Of a stretch of 64,000 nt of DNA, positions 9,019-17,939 are shown piece by piece (positions within the stretch are counted from its first letter, which is position 1; each line of letters starts with the position of its first letter). The translations under genes were made by a program, and so were the position numbers. Where the stretch lies: the NCBI GenBank assembly GCA_902826615.1, contig CADEFN010000002.1:496001-560000 (forward strand). Direction: 5' to 3'. The notes under the pieces were generated by a model. The model searched no databases. It had not been told where the DNA came from and saw nothing but the letters and a program-made list of their open reading frames with translations. Source of the stretch: an uncultured Gemmatimonadota bacterium. Its GTDB lineage: Bacteria; Gemmatimonadota; Gemmatimonadetes; Gemmatimonadales; Gemmatimonadaceae.

Positions 9019-9958
9019 CGCGTACGGCGAGACGCTGCGTTCGCACAAACCAGGCGCCAACCAGCAGGAGGAGGGCAGCACGCAGCACCGGCAGCACATA
9101 CGCTCCCCTGGCATCAACCGTGGTGAGTGCCCCGGGAGCGGCAAACCAGAAGTAGAGGGCCGCCGCCAGGGCACCGTACAACGGCAGCGCCACTCTGGAG
9201 GCCAGCGATGTAACGCGAGCGGCTGACCCGAGCAGCAGCCAGCTGAACAGGGACCAGCCGATGACGCTCGCGTAGGTGGTCATCGCGCTGGCGCCATCAG
9301 GTACCCGGAAGTACCCGGCAATGAATCCGGGAAAGGCACAGGCAAAGACTCCGGTGGCCGTCATCAACCAGCCTCGCTCCTTTCGCAACGGACCGAGGAG
9401 TTGCGGCAGTGTCTTGCTCCCGGCCAGATCGGGACACCCGCGTGGCGTACACACCGTACAGTCGGAACAGCGAGGATTTCCGATGTCGGCCAACGGGAGC
9501 TGTCCGTAGAGCCGCTCCACCGGAAGCACCGGGCAAATGAGATTGCAGAAGCCCGCCCGCGCCTGGTACTGCCTGCCTAACACACAGGCCACCAGGGCAG
9601 CTCCGAGGACCAGTGCGGTGAACGCCATGGGCTCGTGGTTCAGTCCGAGGTGCCGTGCGGGAACGAGCACCACGAGCATCAGCATCGCCGGCCAGCCCGC
9701 CCACCGCATGACTTCACTTGGCAGCTGCCGGCCGCGTGGGTTGGCGGCAAGCATGTTGAGTGTTGCCAGGGGACACACGGCGCGCCACAACACCGGCGTC
9801 ATCAGGAACGACAGCGGCAGCAGGGGGAGCACGAAATTCCAGAAGAAGCCCATGACCGGCTGTGGCCACATGGCGACGCCAGCCAATAGCGCGGCAGTCG
9901 CCAGGAGCGCTCCCCACTGTGCCGCTGCCCATGACGACGAACTCGCCGACGCTCTCAC
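9005..9958 (-). CDS. Polytopic membrane protein with 4Fe-4S-type cysteine motifs
   Basis: This is a 317-residue membrane protein with about seven hydrophobic segments. Cysteine clusters lie between helices: RAVCPLATLN, GFCNLICPVLPVERLYG and CSDCTVCTPRGCPDL. The arrangement recalls the NapH/NosR/CcoG type of membrane ferredoxin-like proteins, so an electron-transfer role at the inner-membrane face is likely. It is not close enough to any one of them for a gene name. It is convergent with the RidA gene and divergent from the MATE gene. The start at 9958 gives a plausible short cytosolic N-terminus. Confidence 0.75.
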   Translation of the reverse strand: MRASASSSSWAAAQWGALLATAALLAGVAMWPQPVMGFFWNFVLPLLPLSFLMTPVLWRAVCPLATLNMLAANPRGRQLPSEVMRWAGWPAMLMLVVLVPARHLGLNHEPMAFTALVLGAALVACVLGRQYQARAGFCNLICPVLPVERLYGQLPLADIGNPRCSDCTVCTPRGCPDLAGSKTLPQLLGPLRKERGWLMTATGVFACAFPGFIAGYFRVPDGASAMTTYASVIGWSLFSWLLLGSAARVTSLASRVALPLYGALAAALYFWFAAPGALTTVDARGAYVLPVLRAALLLLVGAWFVRTQRLAVRATRG

Positions 9959-10238
9959 CGCTCAGGTCACCGATAGGAAAGGGTTGGTCAGTCTATCGGG
10001 ACTGGCCGTTGTCGTCAGTGAGGTGTTCCCCGACATGGGATTGTGACGCCTCCTGTGCGTGCCGGGTCTCACCGCGCAGGAGAACGCCAATGCGGAACGC
10101 CGTTACGACATACCTGCCCGCTGTTGCACCGAGCCCTCGCCCTCGAGGCGGGTGTCCGGTACTCGCGCCGGTCATGTCCACAGAGCTGTAACACCGCGTT
10201 TCGCTCGCGCCGCCCTCGCGCTGGGTCGGCCTCCCTCC

Positions 10239-10244
10239 TACAAT
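10239..10244 (+). promoter_or_regulatory. Candidate -10 element placing transcription start at the MATE ATG
   Basis: TACAAT at this position matches the sigma-70 -10 hexamer in 5 of 6 bases and ends 7 bases before the ATG at 10252. No convincing -35 is visible. If used, the transcript would start at or next to the AUG (leaderless), which fits the absence of a Shine-Dalgarno sequence in front of this gene. The rest of 9959-10251, between two divergent genes, shows no other clear signal. Confidence 0.4.
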
Positions 10245-10251
10245 CGCTCAT

Positions 10252-11688
10252 ATGTCAGAAATAGACGCCGCCACCAGCGGCACCGCTGCTGCGTCGCCAT
10301 CCGGCTCGTTGTGGTCTGCCGCCCGCCAGGCCATTCGGGGGTCGGAGTCCCACGACTTCACCCAGGGTGATATCGGCCGAGCCATCGTGCTCCTCGCCAT
10401 TCCGATGGTGCTGGAGATGTCGATGGAAAGTGTGTTCGCAGTCGTGGACGTGTTTTTTGTCTCGCGTCTCGGGGCCGATGCAGTCGCGACCGTTGGGCTG
10501 ACCGAGTCGATGATGGCGATGATCTACACCCTCGCCATGGGACTCGGGATTGGCGCCACCGCCATGGTGGCCCGCCGCATTGGGGAACGCGATCAGGATG
10601 GCGCGGCCCGTGCCGCGATGCAGGCGGTCTGGCTCGGTCTGCTCGTGGCCGCCGCGTTAGGTGTGGTCGGCGCGGTCTTTGCCCCCGAACTCCTGCGGTT
10701 CATGGGGGCGGAAGAGAGTGTGATCCGAACCGGCACCACCTTCACCCGGGTGATGCTTGGGGGGAACGTGAGTGTGCTCATGCTCTTCCTGGTGAATGCC
10801 ATCTTCCGCGGTGCGGGCGATGCCGCCATCGCCATGCGCACGTTGTGGTTTGCCAATCTCATCAACATGACGCTGGGCCCCTGCCTCATTTTCGGGCTCG
10901 GCCCCTTCCCTCAGATGGGCGTGACGGGTGCGGCCGTCGCCACCACCACCGGACGGCTCCTCGGCGCGCTGTACGCGCTGAGCCGTCTGCTGCGGCCGGG
11001 CGCACGGATTCACCTGGCCGCGCGGCACCTGCGTGTGGATGCCGGGGTCATGTGGCGCCTGGTCAAACTCTCGGCATCCGGCACCTTCCAGATCTTCATC
11101 GGCACCGCCAGCTGGGTGCTCCTCATCCGGATTGTGTCGAGCTTCGGCAGCCAGGTGATTGCCGGCTACACCATCGCCATCCGCGTGATCATCTTCGCCC
11201 TTTTGCCGTCGTGGGGCATGAGCAACGCCGCGGCCACCATGGTGGGGCAGGCGTTAGGCGCTGGCGACTCGGCACGTGCCGAGCGTGCGGTGTGGATTGC
11301 GGGCAAGTACAACGCCGTCTTTCTCACCACACTCGGCGTGGTCTTCGTGGTGTTTGCGCCGCTCATCGTGCGGATCTTCACCACCGATCCGGCCGTCACG
11401 GCCAGCGCCGTCGATGCCTTGCGCGTCGTGGCGGCTGGTTTCCCGTTTTATGCGTATGGCATGGTCATCACCCAATCCTTCAACGGAGCGGGCGACACCT
11501 GGACCCCAACCTGGATCAACCTCGGCTGCTTCTGGTTCTGGGAGGTGCCGCTGGGGTGGTTCCTTGCGCTCCGGACGGGGCTGCAGGCACATGGGGTGTA
11601 CCTGGCCATTGCCATCGCCTATGCCACCCTTGCGCTGGTCAGCGTGGTGCTCTTCAAACGAGGGGCATGGAAACTCAAGACCGTCTAG
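10252..11688 (+). CDS. MATE family multidrug/solute efflux transporter
   Basis: This is a 478-residue protein with twelve predicted membrane helices in two homologous halves. The first half begins GDIGRAIVLLAIPMVLEMSMESVF and the second LVKLSASGTFQIFIGTASW. The MATE landmarks GLTESMMAMIYTLAMGLGIGATAMVARRIGE and the second-half equivalent MSNAAATMVGQALGAGDSARAERAVW are present. It exports cationic or hydrophobic compounds by sodium or proton antiport. The substrate is not predictable, and neither neighbour suggests one. Confidence 0.93.
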   Translation: MSEIDAATSGTAAASPSGSLWSAARQAIRGSESHDFTQGDIGRAIVLLAIPMVLEMSMESVFAVVDVFFVSRLGADAVATVGLTESMMAMIYTLAMGLGIGATAMVARRIGERDQDGAARAAMQAVWLGLLVAAALGVVGAVFAPELLRFMGAEESVIRTGTTFTRVMLGGNVSVLMLFLVNAIFRGAGDAAIAMRTLWFANLINMTLGPCLIFGLGPFPQMGVTGAAVATTTGRLLGALYALSRLLRPGARIHLAARHLRVDAGVMWRLVKLSASGTFQIFIGTASWVLLIRIVSSFGSQVIAGYTIAIRVIIFALLPSWGMSNAAATMVGQALGAGDSARAERAVWIAGKYNAVFLTTLGVVFVVFAPLIVRIFTTDPAVTASAVDALRVVAAGFPFYAYGMVITQSFNGAGDTWTPTWINLGCFWFWEVPLGWFLALRTGLQAHGVYLAIAIAYATLALVSVVLFKRGAWKLKTV

Positions 11689-11717
11689 CCTGACGCGGCG
11701 GAGCGGCGTCGGCCAAA

Positions 11718-14700
11718 TCAGTTCCGCGATACGATGTCGGCCCGCGCTGCTCGGGTAGTTGCGTCCAAGATCCTTGCGGATAGGGCGGCTGTCTCCCGCA
11801 CGTTCCCCTCGAGCTGCCACTCCGCGACTCGAGCAGCATCGCGCATAAGCATAACGCGAATCGATACTCTCTGTTCCGAAACGCGGTATCTTCCGACAAT
11901 AGAGTACGCACTCGGGTAGTCCGCTACATCGAGATAGAGCGGATCCGAGGGCCCTTGAGACTTGCGCGACGACAGAGCATGATCAACCTGCCCCGACAAG
12001 CCCAAGCCGTCGAAGATGTCATCTTCGCTCTGAAACGTCGAGCGAACAAAGACGGCACTCGATCCTGACAAGACGATCCTCTGGCGCGCGTCTGCATCAA
12101 GCCTTCCAATGTCGAAGCCGCGACCTCCCCTCGGAATCGCCAATTCGGGGTGCTGAAGGCCGTGAACGCCCATGGCGAGACGCGGAACGCGTTCGGCCGC
12201 GTCCGTGAGCCAACGCGCAACACCAAGAAACCCTCCGTCCCTGAGCGCGGGTCCCTTCATACCTAAGAGTAGACTGTATGTGAGAACACCATTTCCATAG
12301 GCTGAGGACTCGTAAGCGCGCGCGTCGGCGGCCGATCCGGCCAAGATGTAGACGCCGGTACCGCTTTGCAGTCGTGTGATGGCCTCTGCCTGCTCGCGGT
12401 TTGGATCACCAGCGCGGCTTGCGATAGTGGGTATCACGCGACCTGCGCCACATGTGTCAAGGATGAGTATCTGCTTGGTCGCCTGGCTTCCCTTCAGAAA
12501 CGCTGCGAGTTCACGTCCCGAGACGGTCGTAGCGGCTCGGAGCCATGGATCGGTGATTGCCGTGGTAGCGGCTTCTTGCGTAAGGAAGTAGTAGTCTCCG
12601 CCTGGACCGCCCTCAACCACACCATGCCCAGCGAAGTACAGCACGACGATGTCAGCCGCAGTAACAGATGTGCTAATTCGGTTGAGAGCTGAAACGATCT
12701 GCTGACGAGTGGGTCCGGAAGATCCATCGCGGCCGTTCAGGACGGTCACCTTGATGCTGGCGCTCGGCAGTATGCCTTGACCCGCAATCCGCACCGCCTC
12801 CGCGAAATGTTGAGCATCTTGTGAAGCGAAGCGAAGATCGAGGTCTTCGCCTCTATAGTCGCTCACGCCAACGGCAAGCACCCACATCGTGGGCGCTAAA
12901 GCTCGAGTCCCGCTGCGCCCCACGTCCACCGTTGCAACAGGGGAACTCAGGTGGCTATTCCGGTCATACGCGATAACGGAAAGAAGGTTCTCGCGGCCCC
13001 TGGCGAGAAAAGGATGGCCGGCCAACGGCAGATGAATTAGCAGACTATCGGCAGAGTCCTTCGACTCGAGTTGATCGGCATCGTGCGAGATTTCTTTCCC
13101 GTTAAGCTCAAGAGCTACACGCCCGATACCGCCTCCCCGGTTCTTCACTAACACCGTTGCGCGCGATGTTGTGGTGTCCGCAACCACTACAACCTGCGGC
13201 GGCAACAGAACCCGATCATAACCAGGCGCTGGTGCCTCTATCCGCCGACGTCGTGTCAAGGCCTCCGCAATTAGGTTCGGCCGATAGAATCGTCCTCGCA
13301 GCTGATCCGTTTCCAGCCGTTCCATGCCGGCAAGGATGGCGACTGGCGAGCGGCGTAGGTCTCGTGACGCGTCGAAGCGGTACAAGTGGTCGAACGCCAG
13401 CCAATCCGAGTCTCCCGAACGTACAAGAGTCAGTTCGTCAAACGCATCCTTTCCGCTGACCACTCGCACGGTCGGTCCGACCCCAAACACCAAAAGGTTA
13501 CCTCCAGGGTCCGATTTCGCCCGAAGGACTCCGTCTCGCCACTCGCCAACTTTGGTACCAATTTCGCTGTTCCACGCTAGACGTAGGCGAGAATCACCCA
13601 CGACAACCACCCCGCCGCTCAGCTTTGCTATGGATCGAATGCCCCTAGGGAATACCTGATGGCGGTATAGCAAAGTGCCACTAGTGTCGATGATCGTTAA
13701 GCTGCCATCGGGCCCACCTACCAGCAGCGAGACCGAATCCCGGAAGGCCAGTGCTTCAATGCTCTGGCGAACCTTGGGTTCTTCCCAAGGGTATGCGCTG
13801 GGCTCCCAGAATCCCTCACCGGGCTCGAAGGTCAAGCTGATCCTCCTTCTCGGACCCGTGGCGGGCGAAAGCCTAACTCGCGTGGCAAAAAGGTCGATCG
13901 CGCTGTCTCCGGCCGTTGCAAGCACATCCCCGTCAACAGAGAGAGCTATGGCATTGACGGCTTTACCAGCGAACAGACTATCGACCACCTCGCCGGTGCG
14001 AAGTTCAAAGCGCCGAACTAGGCCCCAATGGTGCGCGACGTAGAAGTACCGAGAGTCGGGGCTAACGCAAACCCCAGTGACTCGAGAGTCAGCGAAATAG
14101 GGAGTCTTGACGTCTGTCAGCTTGATCGAGTGGATTCTTCGTGCGAGCTCAAGCGACCACACTTCAGCCAGCCAAGGGGTGCCGGGTCCTTCTCCCCTTC
14201 CAGGACCCTCACCTGACACTACCGCATATGCGCCGTCGAGCGAGACCGCAACCCGCGCGTCAGCGAAAACGCCGACCTGCTTGCTCCACCGCATCTGACT
14301 GGCGCGCAGCGACCAGTGCTGCAGTGTCCCAGTTTGAGTCGTCGCTACGACCACGTCGCCAGTAGCCGCAACATCGACGTCCGTCACATAGTCGCCAGAC
14401 TCGCCGAGCATCCGCACATGCTCACCGGTCAGCCCTGAGTAGATAGCCGGCTTGCCGTCTGTGAGGACGCTGACGTATGTGCCTCGACTCGAGAACCTCG
14501 CCCAATCGATACGCGTTGCCCTTACGGCTGCCTCCTCGCCGTAGCTGTCACGAAGTAGTACAATGTCGGACTCAGTCGAATCCCCCACGAGTACCTTCGA
14601 GCGGTCTCGAGCTACCGCATAGACCGCGCTCGAACGCCACAAGGAGTCATTTGGCTCTTCGACAGGAGCCAAGCCCCTAGTTGAGACCGACCAGACACTG

Positions 14701-15431
14701 ATCCAGCGACTCGGCCGCATCCATGGACGTTGGGGATGCCTTACCCAAGACTGAGGTAGTGTCGCGATTAGGACACCACCGTCGCTTGCGAACTCCAAGA
14801 CGATTCTCCCCGAGAAATCTTTCTCGGTCGTGCCTTGCCAAGAAGCCAGCCTCTCGCCCGTCGCTAGACTCCAGAGAGAGAGCGCGCCCTTTCTATTCGC
14901 GCCGGCAAGCACACGCTCATCAGGTGAAAACGCCAGCGACACGAGGGAGTCACCGGTGTTCAAGGTTGTGAGAGGAGTGAACCCACCACTCTCCGACGGC
15001 TCACAGATAATGACCGTTGCACCTGAAGCTAGGGCAAGCCTGTCACTGATCGGCGACCAGCTATGTCCGGAGCCCTCGAGGCGCCAAGGTGTTCCTTCAT
15101 CGTCAGCATGTCGTACGACGACCTGACTAGGTACGGACGAAGTAGTGTAGGATAGGTAGTCGCCACTGCGCGAAAGCGCAGCGTCGGCCATGCCCGAGTC
15201 GTTGACGACGAGGAGCTGGGCGCCAGTGTTGATGTCCCAGACGATGATCTCCGCCTCGGACGCCGTTGCCGCATACCGCTCGTCTTCAGAGATGGTGAAA
15301 GAGGAGACCCTTTCGCGCCGTAGATGGCCGGTTTGGGGCACAACTCGCAACCGGGCTCCGGGATGAGGCCGTTGCGCCGACAGCGGAGAAGCTCCTGCCC
15401 AGTGGCCCAGAAGGAGCACTGCGAACCACAT
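11718..15431 (-). CDS. Exported WD40 beta-propeller protein with a C-terminal caspase-like (C14) protease domain
   Basis: The protein has 1237 residues from ATG 15431. The start is placed there because a signal peptide follows directly (MWFAVLLLGHWAGASPLSAQ); a TTG at 15443 is an alternative. Residues of about 35-620 carry WD40-type repeats (e.g. SLAFSPDERVLAGANRKGALSLW, ALSVDGDVLATAGDSAIDLF). The caspase-hemoglobinase fold begins at about 848 (MWVLAVGVSDYRGEDLDLRF). Its catalytic pair is visible: His936 in LYFAGHG and Cys994 in LDTCGAG. A final domain of about 130 residues is unassigned. Codon use is less GC-biased than in flanking genes. It is divergent from an exported unknown protein and a CHASE2 protein, and possibly one system with them. 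With both catalytic residues intact it is predicted to be an active envelope-side protease. Confidence 0.85.
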   Translation of the reverse strand: MWFAVLLLGHWAGASPLSAQRPHPGARLRVVPQTGHLRRERVSSFTISEDERYAATASEAEIIVWDINTGAQLLVVNDSGMADAALSRSGDYLSYTTSSVPSQVVVRHADDEGTPWRLEGSGHSWSPISDRLALASGATVIICEPSESGGFTPLTTLNTGDSLVSLAFSPDERVLAGANRKGALSLWSLATGERLASWQGTTEKDFSGRIVLEFASDGGVLIATLPQSWVRHPQRPWMRPSRWISVWSVSTRGLAPVEEPNDSLWRSSAVYAVARDRSKVLVGDSTESDIVLLRDSYGEEAAVRATRIDWARFSSRGTYVSVLTDGKPAIYSGLTGEHVRMLGESGDYVTDVDVAATGDVVVATTQTGTLQHWSLRASQMRWSKQVGVFADARVAVSLDGAYAVVSGEGPGRGEGPGTPWLAEVWSLELARRIHSIKLTDVKTPYFADSRVTGVCVSPDSRYFYVAHHWGLVRRFELRTGEVVDSLFAGKAVNAIALSVDGDVLATAGDSAIDLFATRVRLSPATGPRRRISLTFEPGEGFWEPSAYPWEEPKVRQSIEALAFRDSVSLLVGGPDGSLTIIDTSGTLLYRHQVFPRGIRSIAKLSGGVVVVGDSRLRLAWNSEIGTKVGEWRDGVLRAKSDPGGNLLVFGVGPTVRVVSGKDAFDELTLVRSGDSDWLAFDHLYRFDASRDLRRSPVAILAGMERLETDQLRGRFYRPNLIAEALTRRRRIEAPAPGYDRVLLPPQVVVVADTTTSRATVLVKNRGGGIGRVALELNGKEISHDADQLESKDSADSLLIHLPLAGHPFLARGRENLLSVIAYDRNSHLSSPVATVDVGRSGTRALAPTMWVLAVGVSDYRGEDLDLRFASQDAQHFAEAVRIAGQGILPSASIKVTVLNGRDGSSGPTRQQIVSALNRISTSVTAADIVVLYFAGHGVVEGGPGGDYYFLTQEAATTAITDPWLRAATTVSGRELAAFLKGSQATKQILILDTCGAGRVIPTIASRAGDPNREQAEAITRLQSGTGVYILAGSAADARAYESSAYGNGVLTYSLLLGMKGPALRDGGFLGVARWLTDAAERVPRLAMGVHGLQHPELAIPRGGRGFDIGRLDADARQRIVLSGSSAVFVRSTFQSEDDIFDGLGLSGQVDHALSSRKSQGPSDPLYLDVADYPSAYSIVGRYRVSEQRVSIRVMLMRDAARVAEWQLEGNVRETAALSARILDATTRAARADIVSRN

Positions 15432-15519
15432 AAACCTGCGCAACTGGCATAAAGCTAGCACGTCGACCTTGCCACAGGTGGGATGGCCATAGAATACTTG
15501 CGCAGTCCGGTTTCGCGCC

Positions 15520-16515
15520 ATGGCAGGCCATGGCTTCTGCATGTTGAGAGTTCGAAGCCCAGATGTGGAGGGTAACGTTATCGCATCGAACAACGGTTGG
15601 TGTTACTCGAAGCGCGCCAGGTTCCTTGCGCATCCAGATCTCGTCGCGAAGTGGGGAATCGCTTCGGCAGTGCTCCTATTGTCGACGGCGGTGCGAGGGC
15701 AGCACACGAACACTTGCGGGCAACCTCCGGGATCCGCGCAGACCTTTGTTTTCGTCCGAGAGCTCTATCCGCCAGTGAACGGTTGGTTGCGCGTTCAATT
15801 GAATCGGCCGCTGTTGGCCGGATCGCTGGTAGGACTCGATGAGACCATTCGACCACTTGCGCGACCCACCCCAACACGAGGCAGAAGGTCGAGAATCGAC
15901 ACAGCGAGGGTCGTCCTGAAGTATTCGTCGGTCACGTTCTCTCATCAGTGCTCACCAATTTCATCCTGCTCGGGCGGTGTCGAGATCTCCAAACTCGTGG
16001 ACAAGACACTGACTCCGGATACGCTCTTCCGACGCGCCGCTGCGGGACAGTGCTCACACCCAGGAATACTTGTTCTGCCAAACAGCAAAGGTCCGGACGC
16101 TGACCTCCAGATTCTGCTCGTGCCCGTCATTGGCGGCGAGATACCAATGGACTCCCTTGTTCGGCGTGTCCCCCGTGGGCTCGTAGGCCACGTCTGTCGC
16201 TTGGATGCCCAGGGTGAAGTGTGCGCGCCTGGGTCAAGCTCGCAGTCTGCATGTCAGGTACTCCGTGGCGCCACCTGCTCGGTCGGACCCTTGGGGCGGG
16301 CAGCGTATCGGCTCGTTATCGCGGACGATCTTGAGGTCTTGCGACCTGTCGAAGCAGTCGTGGTTGCCGTGCCGGAACGCGAGTTTCGCCGGTATCGAGC
16401 GGAAGCTCAGGCAGGATTCGGTGCGATTCGGCGTCTCATGCGCGAGCGGATCGGCGCTGATACACCTACGCATGAAATCAGTCGGCTTGTGGTGGCGTAT
16501 TTGGTGGGCAGCTAG
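15520..16515 (+). CDS. Exported cysteine-containing protein of unknown function
   Basis: The ORF has up to 331 residues. A hydrophobic stretch (WGIASAVLLLSTAVRGQ) at about residues 45-61 looks like a signal peptide, so the real start is probably downstream of 15520; GTG 15563 is one in-frame option. The mature part contains several cysteines (SHQCSPISSCSGG, GHVCRLDAQGEVCAPG), consistent with disulfides in the periplasm. I recognise no family. It is followed after 5 bases by the CHASE2 gene and is divergent from the WD40-caspase gene. Base composition resembles those two genes rather than the rest of the window. Confidence 0.65.
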   Translation: MAGHGFCMLRVRSPDVEGNVIASNNGWCYSKRARFLAHPDLVAKWGIASAVLLLSTAVRGQHTNTCGQPPGSAQTFVFVRELYPPVNGWLRVQLNRPLLAGSLVGLDETIRPLARPTPTRGRRSRIDTARVVLKYSSVTFSHQCSPISSCSGGVEISKLVDKTLTPDTLFRRAAAGQCSHPGILVLPNSKGPDADLQILLVPVIGGEIPMDSLVRRVPRGLVGHVCRLDAQGEVCAPGSSSQSACQVLRGATCSVGPLGRAAYRLVIADDLEVLRPVEAVVVAVPEREFRRYRAEAQAGFGAIRRLMRERIGADTPTHEISRLVVAYLVGS

Positions 16516-16520
16516 CTGAA

Positions 16521-17684
16521 ATGTCCAAAGAACCTAGCACTCACCAACCGCAATCGCTCTTTCGAAACGTGCTCGTGAGGCTCGGCTGGAGGAATCGTGG
16601 ACTGAAGACTTTCGCGTACGGGTTTGGGGGGAGGCGCGGAGCACTCTTTGCGTTGGTCGTCGTCGCCTCCACTTTACTCGGGAAGACAGAAAGTGGAGTC
16701 GCCGCGAGCGACGCCTTAGTCGAGGTTCTCATTCGGCGTGAGCCCCCACAGCCGCCCCGGTACACCGCGCTCGTACTTGTAGATTCTTTGACGCTTCGGA
16801 CCGCCTCCTATCAGGATAGCGCGGGTACGCTGCTGCGCCGAGCACTCGAGCGAATTCGTCTCGGCCTGCCGGCAGTTGTTGTGCTGGATTTGGCGCCGCC
16901 AGAGGGGCGCTTCCCTTGGCTCGACGCGCTCTCTGATGGCCCACCCGTAGTTTTCGGACTGCGGGAGGTGGACGGACAGCTTTCTACAGGAAAGAGCTGG
17001 CTGCGCTTCGCTTCGGCGCACCTTCCACACGCTGCTACGGGGGTGGTTCGCACGCTCGCGATCGCGGATCAGACCGGCGCGTTAGCGCTTCCTGGCGAAG
17101 CTGCGCGACTCTTTTGTTACGGCGTGTCGTCAAACTCCCCTAAGCTCCTCAATCGTCCAGATTCGTGTCTCAGGTTGGCCGTAAGTTCCAACGCATCGTA
17201 CTTCCGTCGCTACGAGTGGCCGACTCACCGGACGCTCGAAACATTCGCATCAGAAGCCGCTGATGTCGCGCAGTTCCGCGATATGATTGTGGTCATCGGG
17301 GCGGCGCCTGATGCGGGATTGGACAATCATGCCACCTCGTTTGGTGTCCAGAGTGGTGCCCTCATTCACGCTAGTGCCATTGAAACATTGCTAGACTCAC
17401 GGGCTTTGCCGACTCGCGTGCCATTGCGCGGCGAGATTGTGGTCAAGGTCGTCCTCGGCGTTCTACTTCTCGCCAGTCACTTCTTCTTCCCCCACTCGCT
17501 GTTTGCGGGCTTCCTGTCCCTGTGCGTTGCGGGCGTCGTGGCTGCAACGGCGCAGTTTACCTTAGATCACATTGGCTGGGTGTTCCCCTACGCAACGACA
17601 ATCCTCGGATTCTGGATCGAAGCGCTTTTCCTGGAGGACGAAGTCCACGGACCGAAGGAGCACGCTCAGCCTCAAGCCGAGTAA
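16521..17684 (+). CDS. CHASE2 domain membrane protein
   Basis: This is a 387-residue protein. One membrane helix lies near residues 38-54 (ALFALVVVASTLLG). A CHASE2-type extracytoplasmic sensor occupies about 70-300, with RLGLPAVVVLDLAPPEG, DMIVVIGAAPDAGLDNHATSF and GVQSGALIHASAIETLLDSR as landmarks. Two or three C-terminal helices follow (VLGVLLLASHFFFPHSLFAG, FLSLCVAGVVAATAQFTL, GWVFPYATTILGFWI). CHASE2 usually feeds a cytosolic kinase, cyclase or protease; here only about 20 residues follow the last helix, so an output partner must be separate. The WD40-caspase and the upstream exported protein are candidates. Confidence 0.8.
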   Translation: MSKEPSTHQPQSLFRNVLVRLGWRNRGLKTFAYGFGGRRGALFALVVVASTLLGKTESGVAASDALVEVLIRREPPQPPRYTALVLVDSLTLRTASYQDSAGTLLRRALERIRLGLPAVVVLDLAPPEGRFPWLDALSDGPPVVFGLREVDGQLSTGKSWLRFASAHLPHAATGVVRTLAIADQTGALALPGEAARLFCYGVSSNSPKLLNRPDSCLRLAVSSNASYFRRYEWPTHRTLETFASEAADVAQFRDMIVVIGAAPDAGLDNHATSFGVQSGALIHASAIETLLDSRALPTRVPLRGEIVVKVVLGVLLLASHFFFPHSLFAGFLSLCVAGVVAATAQFTLDHIGWVFPYATTILGFWIEALFLEDEVHGPKEHAQPQAE

Positions 17685-17790
17685 GGGTACTCCCGAGAGG
17701 TGCCGACTTGAGTGAAACCATTTGGGAGATGCTGCACTTCTCGAAGGAAGACACCTTGACGAGGGCTGTTCACACATACATTCTGCATTT

Positions 17791-17874
17791 ATGATCCTCC
17801 GCGCCACCTGCAGCTATCGCACCGCCACGTATTACGCGCCCTCCACGGGACGCGAGAGGTGGCGTTTGCGTTAG
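17791..17874 (+). CDS. Candidate 27-residue Tyr leader peptide of the phenylalanine hydroxylase gene
   Basis: This short ORF (ATG 17791 to TAG 17874) encodes a 27-residue peptide with three Tyr codons: one at codon 9 (SYRT) and two adjacent at codons 14-15 (TATYYAPS). It contains no Phe. It lies 25 bases before a perfect terminator hairpin that in turn precedes phenylalanine 4-hydroxylase, an enzyme that makes Tyr. There is no Shine-Dalgarno. A possible promoter (TTGACG 17756-17761, TACATT 17777-17782) would start transcription at about the AUG, giving a leaderless message. Reading as a real peptide is inference from context and architecture. Confidence 0.5.
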   Translation: MILRATCSYRTATYYAPSTGRERWRLR

Positions 17875-17898
17875 GCAGATTGCAGCGCGACTCCCTCC

Positions 17899-17937
17899 AG
17901 CGGCCCGTGACGTGTGTCACGGGCCGCTTTTCTTTTG
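17899..17937 (+). terminator. Perfect intrinsic terminator in the leader of phenylalanine hydroxylase (candidate attenuator)
   Basis: Arms 17899-17911 and 17916-17928 form an uninterrupted 13-bp GC-rich stem with a GTGT loop, followed by TTTTCTTTT, ending 2 bases before ATG 17940. It can only terminate transcripts coming from upstream into the hydroxylase gene. An alternative pairing exists: 17844-17853 with 17900-17909 (9 of 10 pairs, one A-G mismatch), which would break the terminator. A further 8-bp hairpin, 17802-17809 with 17857-17864, lies within the leader ORF. This is the layout of transcription attenuation by a translated leader. Confidence 0.7.
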
Positions 17938-17939
17938 CC

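Noticed and set aside
13868-13874. GCCTAAC in the caspase gene as a further TTA-GG case
   Set aside because: In the reading frame it is GTT-AGG (Val-Arg), not TTA-GGN.
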